DNA of 64,000 nucleotides from Cadophora sp. MPI-SDFR-AT-0126 (Eukaryota; Ascomycota; Leotiomycetes; Helotiales; Ploettnerulaceae), in NCBI GenBank assembly GCA_020747065.1, contig JAGMVK010000025.1, positions 186,001 to 250,000 of the forward strand, read 5' to 3'. Positions 1 to 12,950 of this stretch are shown in pieces; positions within the stretch are counted from its first letter, which is position 1; every line of letters starts with the position of its first letter. Under the pieces are notes generated by a model. That model searched no databases. It had not been told where the DNA came from and worked only from the letters and a program-made list of their open reading frames with translations. The translations under genes were made by a program, and so were the position numbers.

Positions 1-3000
1 AAGATGCTCATCGTAATTTCTTGACATGAAACGTGGAACGTGAGTGAGATGACAGCGTGAGTGGAAGGGCGCCGATGACGGACGTGGGGATCCGTGAGAA
101 TTGAAGTCACTTCGTAGCTTGGGAAGGGACGGCAATAGGTCTTGACAAGATGAGAAATCTAGCTCAAAGCTTACTTCACATCACTGGCCTAGACTTCTTG
201 TCTTACAAAGTGTAAACAAGATCTTCAGGCTTGCGCCTCACAGCCTTGCGCCTCACAGCCTTGCTTCGATATGCTTGTCGGGCTTGGCGTAGGATTTCTG
301 GGACCTGGAGAGGCGAAGAGAGAAGACACCTCGGACTTTTCCCACTTTGAGCACCACTTGACAGGAGGGGATCTAATTAGTCTTTGACTGTGGAAGAGAT
401 TACAATCCGGGACAGCTAGATGACTTCACGCCTCACATCTGGCTAGCGCCTCGAAGTTAAAAAAAAATTACTCAGTGCACACTCGCGGTCTTGCATAACA
501 TGACATGTGTGTGAGGGTGTCAAAGGTCCTTGTACAGATTAGGTCGACAAGATCAGGTCTTGAGACTAACAGCCAATCGGTTCCAAGACCGCAGTGCGGT
601 TATCATAATGAAGATATTCGTCTGGCTAAGCATCTCAGATTTCAATGCACGATACAGCAGCCATAAGAGGTTTCTATGACTTGAGCCAGCAATCGTAGGT
701 AAGAGGAGCGGAAGTCTAGCCACCCCTCCTTATGTTCCCTCCTATCAAACCACACGATTCCATCCTCCGCTCTTAAGCCCTAATCCTCACGTTATCCTTC
801 CTAGCCCAGTCCAAATTCCTCACGATCTCCATACATCCCCCCCCACACAGCTACTTCTCAGTCAATGTGATCCCCTCGCTCCTTACAACCGCAACCTTAA
901 TATCATCCTCCGTCCCATCACTCTTTGATAGAAACAAGGCACCGCGAACACCGTTAGCGAAACAAGAATCCAGTAATTCTTTGATTTTAAAGGCACTGAC
1001 ATGCTCGCCTTACACCGAAGGCGGCTTTTCGTGCGGCCAAGGTACGCACAGCCGTTCGGGAGGCTGGGCATGACGATCAGGCCTGTGGCGGCGTGAAAGA
1101 GGGGAACTAGGCAGTAGAAGACGTAGGAAGATACTGTGGAGGAACAGTTGATCAAGACGGATGCCTTGTTTGGTGAAGTTATTGTTTATGAGACTACAGG
1201 TTTATGATTGATTTGTGGTGCCGGAATTGTAGCGAATTACGATGACTGTCGATGGAAGGACATTCACATTAGAGGTGACTTCATTACGGTATTCGCAGAG
1301 TGTGGAGAAGGAATATATCCTCGAGGCTCCTTTGATAGTATATATTCTTTTCGTCGAGCTGAGCTGTCCCTTGGATTTTAACGTAAACCTTCATAGACAA
1401 CAACAGTCTTGGCTTTTGTAGCTTCAAGAAGATGCTTTAAAGTGATGGACCTCAGCTCTGAGCTGATAGGTATCTACAATACAGAACACAAGGCCTACTC
1501 AGAACTTTTCCTCGATGAAAACTGTGAGAAGATCCATAGAAGGAAAGCACATCTGTGTGGAGTCGTCGAAGTCGTGGGTGGTAGGGGTTGATCTTCACTG
1601 GAGCGGCGCCCATGTGTATCATGTCCATGGGAGCCGAGAAGACAATGAAGTTGTTGTAATGCGACACCGAAGGCTGAGTCCGGATGCGTACTGTGAGTTG
1701 GAAGTTTAGACAAGATGTTCTCGAGATTAAAATCAGCAATCACATGTTGCCAATCAACGATCGCATCCTTGATATCCAGACAGAAGTGTAGGGCAGTGCA
1801 TTCTGTTTATCTCCACACGTCTTCAACGGCAACTTTGAATTTATGTCGACTTCCTACACCTGCTTTTGAGGCCGTTGCAAGTCATGCTCTCGCAGCTGAA
1901 AAATCTGGTCCTTCATAGCACTCCACTGCGGCGATGAAAGCGCGCCAAAATATATCAGGACTCCCTACCCGACTGAGAAGAATTTTCTCACATATGCCGA
2001 TACTGCTGGAATATGGCGAGCAGAGGCTCTAGGTTGATGCCTCGGCAAATATTGTCCCAGTCAAGGACTGTGCAGACTCATAGTCTGATTGAATAGACTA
2101 CGCAGCATCAGGTTGTGATCTCCACGAATTCGAACTCTCACTGTAGATCTGTTGGACATCAGAGTCTACTCCGTTCGTTCACAGATTGTCGTGAAAACGT
2201 AGCTCAATGAACATCGGTATCAAACTTCCACAATCACTTTGATGCTCAGACAGAGAACTCTGAAGAAAGGTATTAGAAGAAGACATGCTTTAAGCACCTC
2301 GTTAACGAAGGACTATTGCCATGGTACCCGAAAGATGCTCTGGTGGAACATGAGTCTGTATGTTTGACTAACGGTAGATTCGGTTGAGGCTTCCATTATA
2401 AGGTGAAACCTTCTACGTAGGTGCCAACGTCGCATATTGAGATAGAATACTCAAGCCTTCTGAATTCTGAATGGCCAGCTCCAGCTTCTTATCCGAACTC
2501 GAGCCTGGTGCTGTTGAAGCTGCTATTCAACTTGTGTGTCATTCTGACATTTGCGAGTATCACCTGTTCCCCTGATCTGGAAGATATCTTGTACTTTGTG
2601 GCGAGAGCTCTACCGTCTCAAGTCAGAAATAGGAGAATAAGAACGAAAGATGAGGACCCAAGCATTGATTGAATGCAACGATATCGGCTTTCGGCTCAGC
2701 TCCCTTTGTAACAGAATCCCCACGAATAACAAAGACCCCATGCGATATCCCTTAACCAATACGTCTTCCTCGCCGGTACGTACCGTAGTGTAAATCTCTG
2801 CTAATGATATTCTTTGATGAGAGAAGAATACAAGGAAGTGCAGTCAGGAGCTCCCTCGAGATTTCCAGCCTGCCAAGATGTCGGTACCTGCTCTGAGGCA
2901 AGGTCACGAGACGGCCTCCGACTGTGATTTAGTCCACTCTCTCAGAATCAGTTGTTCGAAGACTCTGAATCAGCTTCTGGAATTGTGCTCTTTCTTACAA

Positions 3001-4013
3001 TCAAGTTCGAGGTCTGAAACTAAGTTCTTCTGTGATTGTGATGGATTGGGGGACAAGGGAAAGCATCGTTTTATCAATTGTCATCTGACCAGTCAGTGAA
3101 GTGAAGAAGAGGATTGGAAGTGCAGTGCAATCAGTAGCAAGGTCAATAGTGAGATGAGATGAGGAGAACTGTTTCATTAAGATCTAGATTAATTGTGAAG
3201 GAAAAGAAGAGATAGATGAATGAATGAACGTATCAAGGGAAGAAAGAAAGCCCAGCCCTATCCAATCCCATTTGTTTCCTTCCATCCAAGTCATCCTCCA
3301 TTTCAATTTCCCTTTCCCTCTCAATTTCAATTTCAATTCCAATTCCACCCCAAGCTCCACCAAATATCCTCAATAAACCCCAAATAATAGAAGAAGAAAC
3401 GAATCCAAGATAGAGAAAGAAGAACTCCCTTAAAATGCATCACCAATCCATCCACCAAACCACCAAACCACCAACCAAATCTGCAATCCCCAAAGAATCG
3501 AACCTTTCGCTCGCTATCTATGCCTCAAACTCCAAAACAAAAACTCCCGAGAATGCTACTGTCCATGGCCGTCGATGCAAAAGTGTCTGTTGAAGAGAGG
3601 GGTGCGGATGTAAATGCTGTCAAATCCCAAATGCGAACGCCAAATCTGTGCGCCTATACCCAATGCCTTTAGAAAGAGAAAGAAAAGCAAAGAAAACGCC
3701 GGTCTATGCTGATGCTGATGCTGTGTAAATGCTGGAAATGCTTGCGCTGGAGCGGTGTAAATGCGATGAGAAAACTCCGAGATGTCAGTCGTGAGACTAT
3801 GCGTTTATTCTATGCGACGCGATGTTGAAATGCTGAAATGCGAAAATGCGAATTTTGATGTTGAAGCGAAGTTGAGAGAGCCCAGAGAAGCGCGATCTCC
3901 TCCTCCCAACCAATCAAAGCGACCATTTATTTGGTTGGCGAGGCGAAATTGTCGGTCCGGGTGGTTTGGCGAAGCGAGACCCTCATCAACTCCAAGCGAG
4001 GTAAGAGAAGGGC
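1..4013. other. long stretch with no supported gene
   Basis: I see no convincing coding region here; the open frames are short, overlap on both strands and match no family I know. Near 231-262 a 15-base unit (cttgcgcctcacagc) occurs twice in tandem. Between about 3250 and 3480 the plus strand is strongly pyrimidine- and A-rich with repeated tcaatttc blocks. This could be the 3' side or an untranslated part of the small minus-strand gene that follows, but that is a guess. Confidence 0.5.
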
Positions 4014-4217
4014 TTAGTTGTAACCACCTCTTCCATCCTCCTCCTCATCATCATCGGGACCCTTGTTGTAACCTCCTCGTCCGGAGTTGACGAATGAGGT
4101 GCTGGACAAGGAGCGAGATTCATCGTCGGATTCGGATGATGAGGCAGGGCCGTTGTAGCCGCCGCGGCCGGAGTTGGTGAAGGTTTGGGTGGAGGTAGTG
4201 AAGGTTGTGAATGCCAT
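4014..4217 (-). CDS. small SGRGGYN-repeat protein (DUF3602-like)
   Basis: This is a 67-residue, very hydrophilic protein in one exon. I chose the ATG at 4217, not an upstream in-frame one at 4433, because the upstream part is His/Asn/Gln-rich leader-like sequence lying between a TATA motif and this ATG. The protein has three copies of an RGGYN element: SGRGGYN near residues 15-21 and 43-49, and DGRGGYN at the very C-terminus. They are separated by a Ser/Asp/Glu-rich segment and an Asp/Glu run. This spacing resembles fungal DUF3602 proteins, which carry repeated SGRGGxGN motifs and have no established biochemical role. It has no signal peptide or membrane segment. It is the only gene I can support in the first 11 kb. 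The family assignment is tentative, but the repeat pattern argues that the frame is real. Confidence 0.6.
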   Translation of the reverse strand: MAFTTFTTSTQTFTNSGRGGYNGPASSSESDDESRSLSSTSFVNSGRGGYNKGPDDDEEEDGRGGYN

Positions 4218-4439
4218 TGTATTGACTATTTGGATATTTGAATGGTGATGTTGTGGTAGTATGAGAATGTTTCGCGGCAGTTGAGTTGATAGTTGTGTTG
4301 TGAAGTTGAAGCGAAGTAAAGACTCTAAAGTAATTGGTTGATTGAGTGATTGATTGAAGTGAAGACTGTAGACTGTTGAGACTGCGAGTTGATGATGATG
4401 AGGATCAAAAAAGAATGAAACAACGAGGCCCAAGCCCCT

Positions 4440-4446
4440 CTATATA
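4440..4446 (-). promoter_or_regulatory. TATA-like box of the SGRGGYN gene
   Basis: Read on the minus strand, TATATAG lies about 225 bases before the ATG at 4217. The leader between them is rich in CATCATCA and TCAATCAATC-type runs, typical of highly expressed fungal 5' leaders. Confidence 0.4.
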
Positions 4447-7400
4447 CTTCTCACCTCCCTCGTTCATTCCTCAATCCTCTTACTGCGCATCCCATCCAGT
4501 GCAAGTGGTGCAAGTAAGAAAACGTCTCCCTACCACCTACCAAACCACTCACACAGGTCAACACTAACAAAAGTGTCCGTCCGTCAAGCCAAGCAAGAGT
4601 CAACCGAGCCCGGACTGAGCCCCAAGCCCCCGACACGAATTAAAAGAGAGCGCTGCGTTACAGTCATCAGCGTCATGTAATCAGGACAGGTAGCAGGGGT
4701 GTGGATGCCTGTGCAAGTAAGTTGGTCTTTTTTAAAGTAGGACAGGCCGCCCGTTACCAGCTGCTAGGAGATCCATTCATCCCCTGTCTGTCCGTCAGAA
4801 TCCCTGTCGTAGCCTTTAGCCTAACCGGCCAACTGGGTGCCCGTCTTTGCGATTTCCTAAGATGGGGATTTTGGGCATTGTGTGTTCTTAGTTGCAGTGT
4901 CCATACGCTTGAAAAAGAATGCTCAGCACTGTACATAGACCCCAAATCACTGTCTAGGTAAATGTACCGTACCTAATCGAGAAAACCCGTATCTTGATTG
5001 TTGGCCCGAAACAGCTTCCATACAATTTAATTTATCTATCGGTAATCGGTACTTTTACACCCGCCGGTGTAGTTGCAGTCCATTGGGGGTGGCTAGCTCT
5101 CGCAGTTCACCCAGTCCAGGCTGGAAAGGGAAACATCTGCACACTGCAATGCAATGTGTAACCCTCCTTCTCCCTGCCTACCCTATCCTACCCTACAGCG
5201 GTGACAAAATCGTGGGTCCGAATTAGTCTCCCTCGTACCTGCAGGAACACCAACGATCTTCCAAATTTCCACGCGGTCTTGCGACCCTGTCCTGTCCTGT
5301 CCTGCCAAAAGAACCCAATTAAACACTGGAAATGATTCGGTCTCAGAGATTTGTACCACGCTTCACTGCGCACGCAGTCAAGGGGCCGGTCAGATCAGAC
5401 CGTTCGTTCTTGGTTCTGGAAATGGAACGGAAGCATGGAAGCCCATCATAGGGCTGAAAAGCGCGGTACTTCCGACTTCTTGTGCTGATTTTAGACCGTG
5501 ATTGGTCGGTATGCGTGAAGCGCGATGATGATCCTGGGTTTTCGGCGTCTCTTTTCCCCTTGCGTGGTGTAAGATCAGAAGTGTGGTTTGAGACTGGACA
5601 GAAGGGCTTGGAATGGACCCCAAATTAGAGATGACTGATGGTTTTGGTGCTGGCGCTGTATGGTGGAAAGCGATATCACAGCCACCGCGTATAAATAACC
5701 GGGTTGATTAGGCGAGGTGTGATTGGAGGGGAGAGGTGTGGCTGGCGTAAGCTGACGGATTGATAGGTTTAGATATTTGGCCTGAGGATATGATCATTAA
5801 CATGGATTACTGTACGGAGATTGGAAGACAGGACACAGAATGGACAGATGCAGAAGGTGGATGGGCATTTCTAGTGGAAGTGTCTGTGGAGAGGTTATGC
5901 CCCGCTATGTTTGACACCACACGGTCTTGTGCCTGTCCTGTGCTGTCAACAGGGTGAGGGTTGTGATGCACCTGCATGGAAGGTTGACAGAAGGATAGAA
6001 GGTTAGAAGGTCTTGGTCGACCCCTCCAGCTCTTTCTCCTCCACCGAGAAATCTACGTGGGGGCATATACATCGTAGGTCGGCGAACAACTAGCCTTAGA
6101 CTCGGGCTTTAGACTTCGCATTTTTGGATTTTCAATTGGCCAAATAAACGGCTCGAGGATATTCCAAATTCAGCATGCTGAATGCTAAGAAGTTCCGCGG
6201 AGAGGTTTGCGCGTCAAAGGTAGTCGGCGTCGGCTTTAGTGATGAACATGATACGTGTGTTACTGCGATGACTCTTTCGGCGATGAGATCTAACAGAACC
6301 GGTCAAGGAAAAGCCTACGCGGTCTAACAGTAAGAATGAGATACATAGGCAAGGCAAGTCATCACAGAAAGCACAATTGCATCATACCTGCTGTTTGTAG
6401 TACGTACACCAGGCATACAGGACACCAAGCACATCTGGAAAACCGGTCTAGAAATATGAGACTCTTGCCAAGAATAGCTGTTGGTTGGATCGGGATCATT
6501 TCATTAAAATTCAGGAATATTAATTAGGAAAAAGCAAAAGTGCAATTCGGAATTGCGGTACGAAGTACAGTTCAGTTGCACTGTATGCATATTTTGGTTT
6601 CGTGATTGGTACTTTGGGGGGTTGAAGCATGCGACAAAGCTTCGGCAAGCCATCACGGCAAAAGGACCCTCCAATCGATACTGTACAGTAATGCGCTTCA
6701 AATGCCTTCTGACAAGTAACAAAAATACCTTTATGAATGTACAAATGAGGTTATTTGTTAGACATCTGGTTTTGGTTAGCTACAATTCATTTACTTTCGT
6801 AAGGTTGATAGTTTTTTTCCCTACTTCCTGAATTTCTGACCTGGACCCCTAAAACTTAATCGTAGGAGCCTAAAGTTCGATGCTAGTGAAATCAAACGCC
6901 ATCACTCCAGCGTACGACCCGAGCAACTCCTGTGCGCATCGAATCTTAGCTCCGCTGGCATCAAAACCCACATCTCAAAATTCTGCGCTCATCTTTTCTA
7001 AACCCTCAACTGTTCCAATAATTCTTTCAAGCAAACAAGTCCAAAAAATGTGACCTTTCTACTCGGCCACGGCGTCCTCCGATACTGTGCAAAAGCGGAT
7101 CTCCTCATCTGATATCTCACTCTCATGTCGGCACTTCTCCCCCTCAGCCAGCCTCAAACCACCAACATCTCTCCAAATCCCACAGTCAACTCCCCTCAAG
7201 CTCCCCGCTTACTTATCCACTCCCCCCCTCTCCAGTACCTTCACACGAGCCACATCTCACGTCCAGGTCCCCGAATGTATGCTGGTCAACGACGCATCGC
7301 GTCTATCCCCGTTTAACCTTTGACCGGTACTGTGGCTCATGCCTCTTGAGGCTGGCTGAACAGAATTCCAGTGGAGATGTGGAGCCTCAGGTACGGAAAC

Positions 7401-10400
7401 GTCTGCATATAGAAGGTAGGTACTCTACTTGATATAAGGTGTTTATGCACGAGTGACATTTCGCCGAGGTGAGAGCAACATTCGGACGGCAGCTCCGTAT
7501 GCTGGTGAAAAGGAAAATGGGTTCGCTTGAATGGAAAGTGGAGATGGATCTCACGAGTGAGGGTCTTCAGGTTGAAACTTTTTGCTTGGCTTACATAAGA
7601 AGATTGCTGTTGGGATGAGATGAGACGACATGTGAGTGTAGGAAATTCTTTCTCGTGCTTGAGGACGAGGGTGAAGATGAGATGATTAAGCTGCAGGCTT
7701 CGTAAGGAAGTATTCGGGTGGGAACAACATGGCGAGGTGTGCTGTAGGGCTGGCTGCATTGGAGACGAAACGTTACATCTCCCGCTCGCTTGGACATAGA
7801 CATCTCACAATAATTCACTTCTTCCTACTTTTCGAATGTTGCGAAGAATGACTTTGCGAGGTCTTGCAGAAACGAGGCACAGTACGGAGATACGCTCTCT
7901 CTGCAGATTCAAAAGGACTGAAAAACATGTTTTTAATTCCCATCAAAACGCGCAAGAAAACCCCCTTAGGTGGGTAGGCTGGAAAACCGCCGATTCGTTA
8001 CCAGCATCAAAGTCCCTCTTCGATCCTTTCCAACTAAAATACGACCGTTTGAGAATGATTGGTCAATCGCAAAATTGCCAACCCGTCGGACCGGCACACC
8101 ACAGCATTGCCTCGACAAAACAGGCACGGATCGCATTCGACACCCACTGAACTCCACTTACTTCCAGATCGTATAGTTCGTACCTTCTAACCAAATAACT
8201 TGTGCGTTTTGTATCGCAATGTTCAGACTCATATTTGCCCTCTGGCAGTTCTGACATACAAACGTGTCTATTCTCAGAAGCGGACACTAGAATCTTACTT
8301 CCTGTGGTATCAGACATCGATAGGGCAAACATCCCCTGTCTTCACGAGCCGGACTCGTTCCTTAGGGCGGACTTCTTTGGGGCTTCTAGCGCTGACGGCA
8401 GTGGTTTGTGCGCCCTGTGCACCAGCCTCCATGAGGGGCAATTCTCTTTTTTGGGGGGCTTGCGGAGGAACATGGAGATTTTCGTAACGTTCAAGAAACA
8501 GATTTACATGGGGTCTGGTAATCGAAGGGAGAGTATTAAAGGTTTTTTCTTGGGATATTTTTCCTGGGATGCTTTTTCTTGGGAGACTAAACTGGGATTT
8601 GGGGTCTATTTACGGACTTAGGAATCTGGATTCTTGGGACGTGATGGAGGGATGCCATGGTTGCAACAACTGGGATGAGTTGTAAGAGGTTGGGTTTTAC
8701 GACGGGTTGCTGGGCATACCGGATTTGTTTTGATGCGGCGATGCAGGAATGGCCATGGCAGCAGTAAGGCTGTGTGGAAGTATGTCATGAAAGAGAGAAT
8801 CAATAAACCAGGAACCTAATCCAAGGAATTTCTGACTCATTTATGTGTATGTGCTTCCTACGTCATTCCATCAATCCGTAAGAATCATATCTTGATTATA
8901 GCAATTCCTGGGTGTTCAAAGGTCACTATCGTTTTGTTCCATCGCGATGGTCGCGCTCGTCATAACAGATACAGGAATTTTCTAGTTTTCCAATTCGAAC
9001 AATAACGGGAAGCGGAACTCGAGCCGCCGGAGCCAGAATTCAAGAAAAGGAAGGTAGATCGGTCGGTATTGTTGGCTCTGAGGTACGTAGATAGGCTACG
9101 CAGTCAAAAAAAAGTTTCTTTGTTTTGATTGGGTTGAAGCGAGCTTGCCCGTCGGCTAAGGTAACGAACGTCGAGAAGGGATAGGGGAGCGAACGGTCCG
9201 GAAGTCTCGGGTGGGGCGGGGCAACACATTCAAGTTCACGTTTTTCACCTAGGTACGGACTGGACGGAATGAAAATGGTCTATGACAGAATATCGAAGAC
9301 CTTTGAAAAGGAAGCAAGAGTGTTTTTGGGTTGGTTCCATGTCTCGCAAGTTTCGAGCTTTGCTAGTGAGTGACAATCTAACTAGCCTTCCTACAAGTAG
9401 GATACGAGGACGGAGTGGAGGCCCATGCCATGTTATCCGCAGGAGGAAGCAGCATGGGAATTTTCTTTTGAGAAATGTCCAGTTTCTAAGCATCGGCAAC
9501 TTGACTATTTTCCGATTCATTCTAGGGTCTTTAAAGTAATGCCTCCTTCGCTCTGTCTCAGACTTCAACAACCACATTTGAACTTGCATTCTGGGAACCA
9601 AGTCAAATTGGAACATGTAATGTCCATCCCGTTCGTGCTCCATCTCCCAGCAAATCAAAAGTCATCAAGATAACACTCAAGTAAGTTACTCATCCATGTG
9701 GGATGTATGCATCGTGTTGTCCTACCCTAGTGGTTCAGGTTTGCCATGTTGGCAGATAATTAGATAATGGAGCCCGGGGATTAATCAGATCATAGTGTAG
9801 CGGAAGAAGGAAATCAGTGCAGGGTCAACACGTTTCTCACACGTTGGTGGCTTGCATTTGGGGTCTTACTGTGAAGTCCGGTAGGTACGTACGTCTCCTG
9901 CTGTGTTGTGGTTGTGGATGTGCATGCATGGAAGCATGGAAGTCTCGACGAATACCGACATCCCGCGCTTGAAGCATGTGGGTGGGCGGTGTGTCAAATT
10001 GTGGAGAAAGCAACAACTTTAAGCTAACATTAAACCCTGATGCCTAGAATGAGAAACGGAAATCGATATTCCATCTAAGCCATGGGATTGGGGTCTGTGA
10101 ATCTGAGACATCCATTCAATTACCCACCACACACTACAACGCAACGACCGGAACAGGCCTATGGAGAAGAAAGAAAAGGTCTGTAAATTATCCGTCTTTC
10201 TTTCGGTATCCATCATGAACGGGCGTATCCAGATGCAAGCCGGAACATTAATAAGTGAGTAAAGAACATTCGGTGCATTGCTTTAGAAGCTCAGTTCAGT
10301 AGTTGCATAGCTGCCAAGCGGAGAAGGCTATTGGATCGGATCGGTAATGGGGCGGGGAGATGGGGGGCCGTGGGGCCGGATTGGATCGGTTTCTCGGACT

Positions 10401-11606
10401 CGCTGTGGCTTTGATATGTAGATTCCGATTGTTTGATGGGGTTGGCAGTTGGGAGTGGGAAAGGGGGACTTGATTTCCTAAATTGGTTTGAAAGCGGATT
10501 CGATGGTAGAGTGTGGTTAGGACCGTTTCTTGCGGAGATTATTCAACTTGCCTCGTGGCTTTTGAGTTTAATGCCAAAAGATACAAGATGCAGATGGACT
10601 CTTGCTGAATATGGGTATTGAGACCTGGCTGTTGGCTTGAATACAATTTCTTTTTTTCTTCTTTAACTCCGTTGGTGGTGGAGTGGAGACGTTATGTCCC
10701 TGCGTGACTGTACAGTAGTCAGGCACGGAAAACGTGGTTCTCCTCTGCCTGTATTGGTAGCCCACCCAGCTTAATGTGAGAAATGTGGGAGTAGGGAGGG
10801 AGGAACAATTGGATTCGGGACGTGTGTTGTCAGCAATTCTGGTTGTTGTCGGCGGAGGGTACATAACTCATTGGAAGGAGGGCCAGAATGGAGAACAGGA
10901 TTGAGTTGAGAGGGTTGTGATGAGTGTTACGATTCCGACACCTGGTACCTTTGTCCAGCCTTACGGAATCCAAGATGGATCAAATGGCATGCCATGCCTG
11001 GCCTTGTCAATGTATGACAGAAGGAGGCTGAATTTCTGAACGAAACAAAAGGACCGGAACCCACTTGTCAGGGATGCATTGCCCTTGTGTGCCGGACAGT
11101 CGGTGAAGTCAGCGACGTTGCAGATCAATAGTTGAGGATATATTTTCGACGAGGCTGAGGTTCGAGTCGGTTCCATGTTTAGTGGTGCTGTTTGGGGGCC
11201 GTGAGAATTAGTAACAGGGCATGCCGAGAATGCGGGCTGTCATGAGATCTGGGGCTCGTATTACCGTCGATTATTTCAAAATTGTGCTTCCTTTTCCTTT
11301 TTCTGCTTTTGTTTAGCATGCGACAGTATGGTGATGGTGGAAGGCGATGAAGTTGCAGGAGAGGCGCAAGAGTCATACACGGTGTTAAAGCAGGTGAGTG
11401 AGTTCCGTGTGTGAGACAAGACGAAGGTGTTGTCATCAAATGCTGACTACATACCCGCTCTCCAACACAACGGCAAACATCGCTTTCAAGAGACTCACGA
11501 TTTCGTAATCTACCTGAAGAGGGCAAGTCGTCTGGCCTACGCAAGCAAGAATGCAGATCATTGTCAAACTCGTTTGTCCATCTCACTTGTTCTTGCTCAA
11601 GCCAGC
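4447..11606. other. 7-kb stretch with no supported gene
   Basis: I found no open frame with a recognisable domain on either strand. Small structures seen: a tctgt-cctgt tandem run near 5285-5305; a TATAAATA motif at 5690 with no convincing gene downstream; and a minus-strand frame from about 8800 to 8330 that is interrupted only by two or three stop codons and reads as Pro/Ser/Lys-rich. None of these is enough to call a gene. Non-coding transcripts or diverged relics cannot be excluded. Confidence 0.5.
5690..5697 (+). promoter_or_regulatory. orphan TATA-box-like motif
   Basis: TATAAATA stands alone in GC-balanced sequence. The only plus-strand frame downstream (5760-5957, 65 codons) has no recognisable features, so the motif may serve a non-coding transcript or be chance. 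Confidence 0.2.
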
Positions 11607-12950
11607 TCATATCACCGGACTTTCGAGCACCTTCGTCCAGTCATGCAACACCGTTGTAATTATGACGCTTAGTCGCACCTCCTCTGCAGTTCTAGCTTTC
11701 AGTCCAGCTTCGTAATTATCGATCGCTAAGGATTGAGATTGAGTGGGAGCTGACAGCGACTCATTGAGTCTGCCTGCATCTATGATAGAATGGTTGGGTC
11801 CTTGGCCGCGTTCTTTTTCCAGACATTAGTCGCTGAAATTTGAATAGGAATCCAAAACATACGGTGAGTCATTTGATGAGTAGCATTTCCAACCATAGTA
11901 ACCCTCTTGTTGTTATTGCCCAACTGTGCTCAGCAAGGCCGGGATCCCAGACACTGAGATCGAAATACCAAGTATGTTGATCTTCAGGCAGCGATTCTTA
12001 CGCGCTCGTCCATGCTTCACAGTATCCTTTTGGTTCTCCCTTCACTTGTGCCAGTCTCTCCATCTCCCCAGAAGTCTTCCTTTCCTCATCTTGTTGCTCT
12101 ATCGACCACTTCCAAGAAATGTAGAAGAAAAAGTCTGATCGTCCAGCTTGTCCACTTCCGGCACATTTTGCAGTTCGAAAGAACGCAGAATATCCCTCTG
12201 GTTGTGGAGCAGCTATGTAGAGAGGATGGAAAGAGCGCAGGAAGAGTGCTTGCTCGCTCATGAGTCTCGATCGCACGGAAGTCACTGAATATGGGAGGTG
12301 GTTCGAAGCCGCGATTTCTGGCCCCAAGAGAATCAGTCGAGCGGCTGATCTCGCATTGTCTGCATCGATAATCAACCTTCCAGTAACATTTCATCCATCT
12401 TCAAACACAGCCGCGATGCTTTTCTGTCTTGCTCAAAGTTGATGCCCTTCATTCGCTTGTTCCATCGTATGTCCAGATCTTTCGATAACAAATTTCGCAG
12501 TTCCGGGCGTCGCAGACGGTGGGAGTTTTGGGATCACAAGTGCGTTCGTTATGTCGCCTGTGGCGCCATTGAGAAAGGCTAGGGTATCGATGGGTTCTGT
12601 TTGAGTGTTGGAGTCGACTTGTACGGATTGTAGTCGGGCGCTGGTTGTGTCTGCGATGAGAGACTTCAGAATGGGCACGCCCACATTGAAGGACTATGTT
12701 CCAATCTCTATCGCCCGAAGAGAATATCGCTGCATTCTTCTCGAAGACTATGGCCGGAATGCCAGCCTGAAGGGCGTTTGTTGGAATAGATGATACGTGC
12801 AGAACTGGAAGTATGACATTGGTACGTACCTTGTTCAACCGGTGGGCTTTCACAAGACCAGTACAGCCTGAAAGCTTTTCAGCGATTTGCTCGAGCGGTA
12901 CAGTGGCATATCGTTTTCGACCTACCAGCTCCAATGATGATAACAGGTAT
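11607..12950 (-). pseudogene. decayed FAD-dependent monooxygenase (PHBH-fold type)
   Basis: Splicing by hand recovers nearly the whole length of a fungal FAD monooxygenase. The order is: PVIIIGAG joined across an intron to CTGLVKAHRLNK (Rossmann GxGxxG); a second intron; AGIPAIVFEKN with the hallmark RDWN and NIVLQ; GVPILKSLIADTTSARLQSV; the DADNARS segment; EQALFLRSFHPLYIAA; YFDLSVWDPGL; VTMVGNATHQMTHR (the usual GDAAHPM motif); a third intron; and a tail with GQGPNHSIIDAGRL and LHDWTKVLESPVI. Lesions seen: the expected ATG reads ATA at 12950-12948; one extra base near 12680 shifts the frame; there is an in-frame TGA at 12393-12391 and TAA at 12000-11998; a further shift lies near 11920; and in the GDAAHPM motif D has become N. 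It cannot make a full enzyme. Family assignment is firm from these motifs; the substrate is unknown. Confidence 0.8.
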
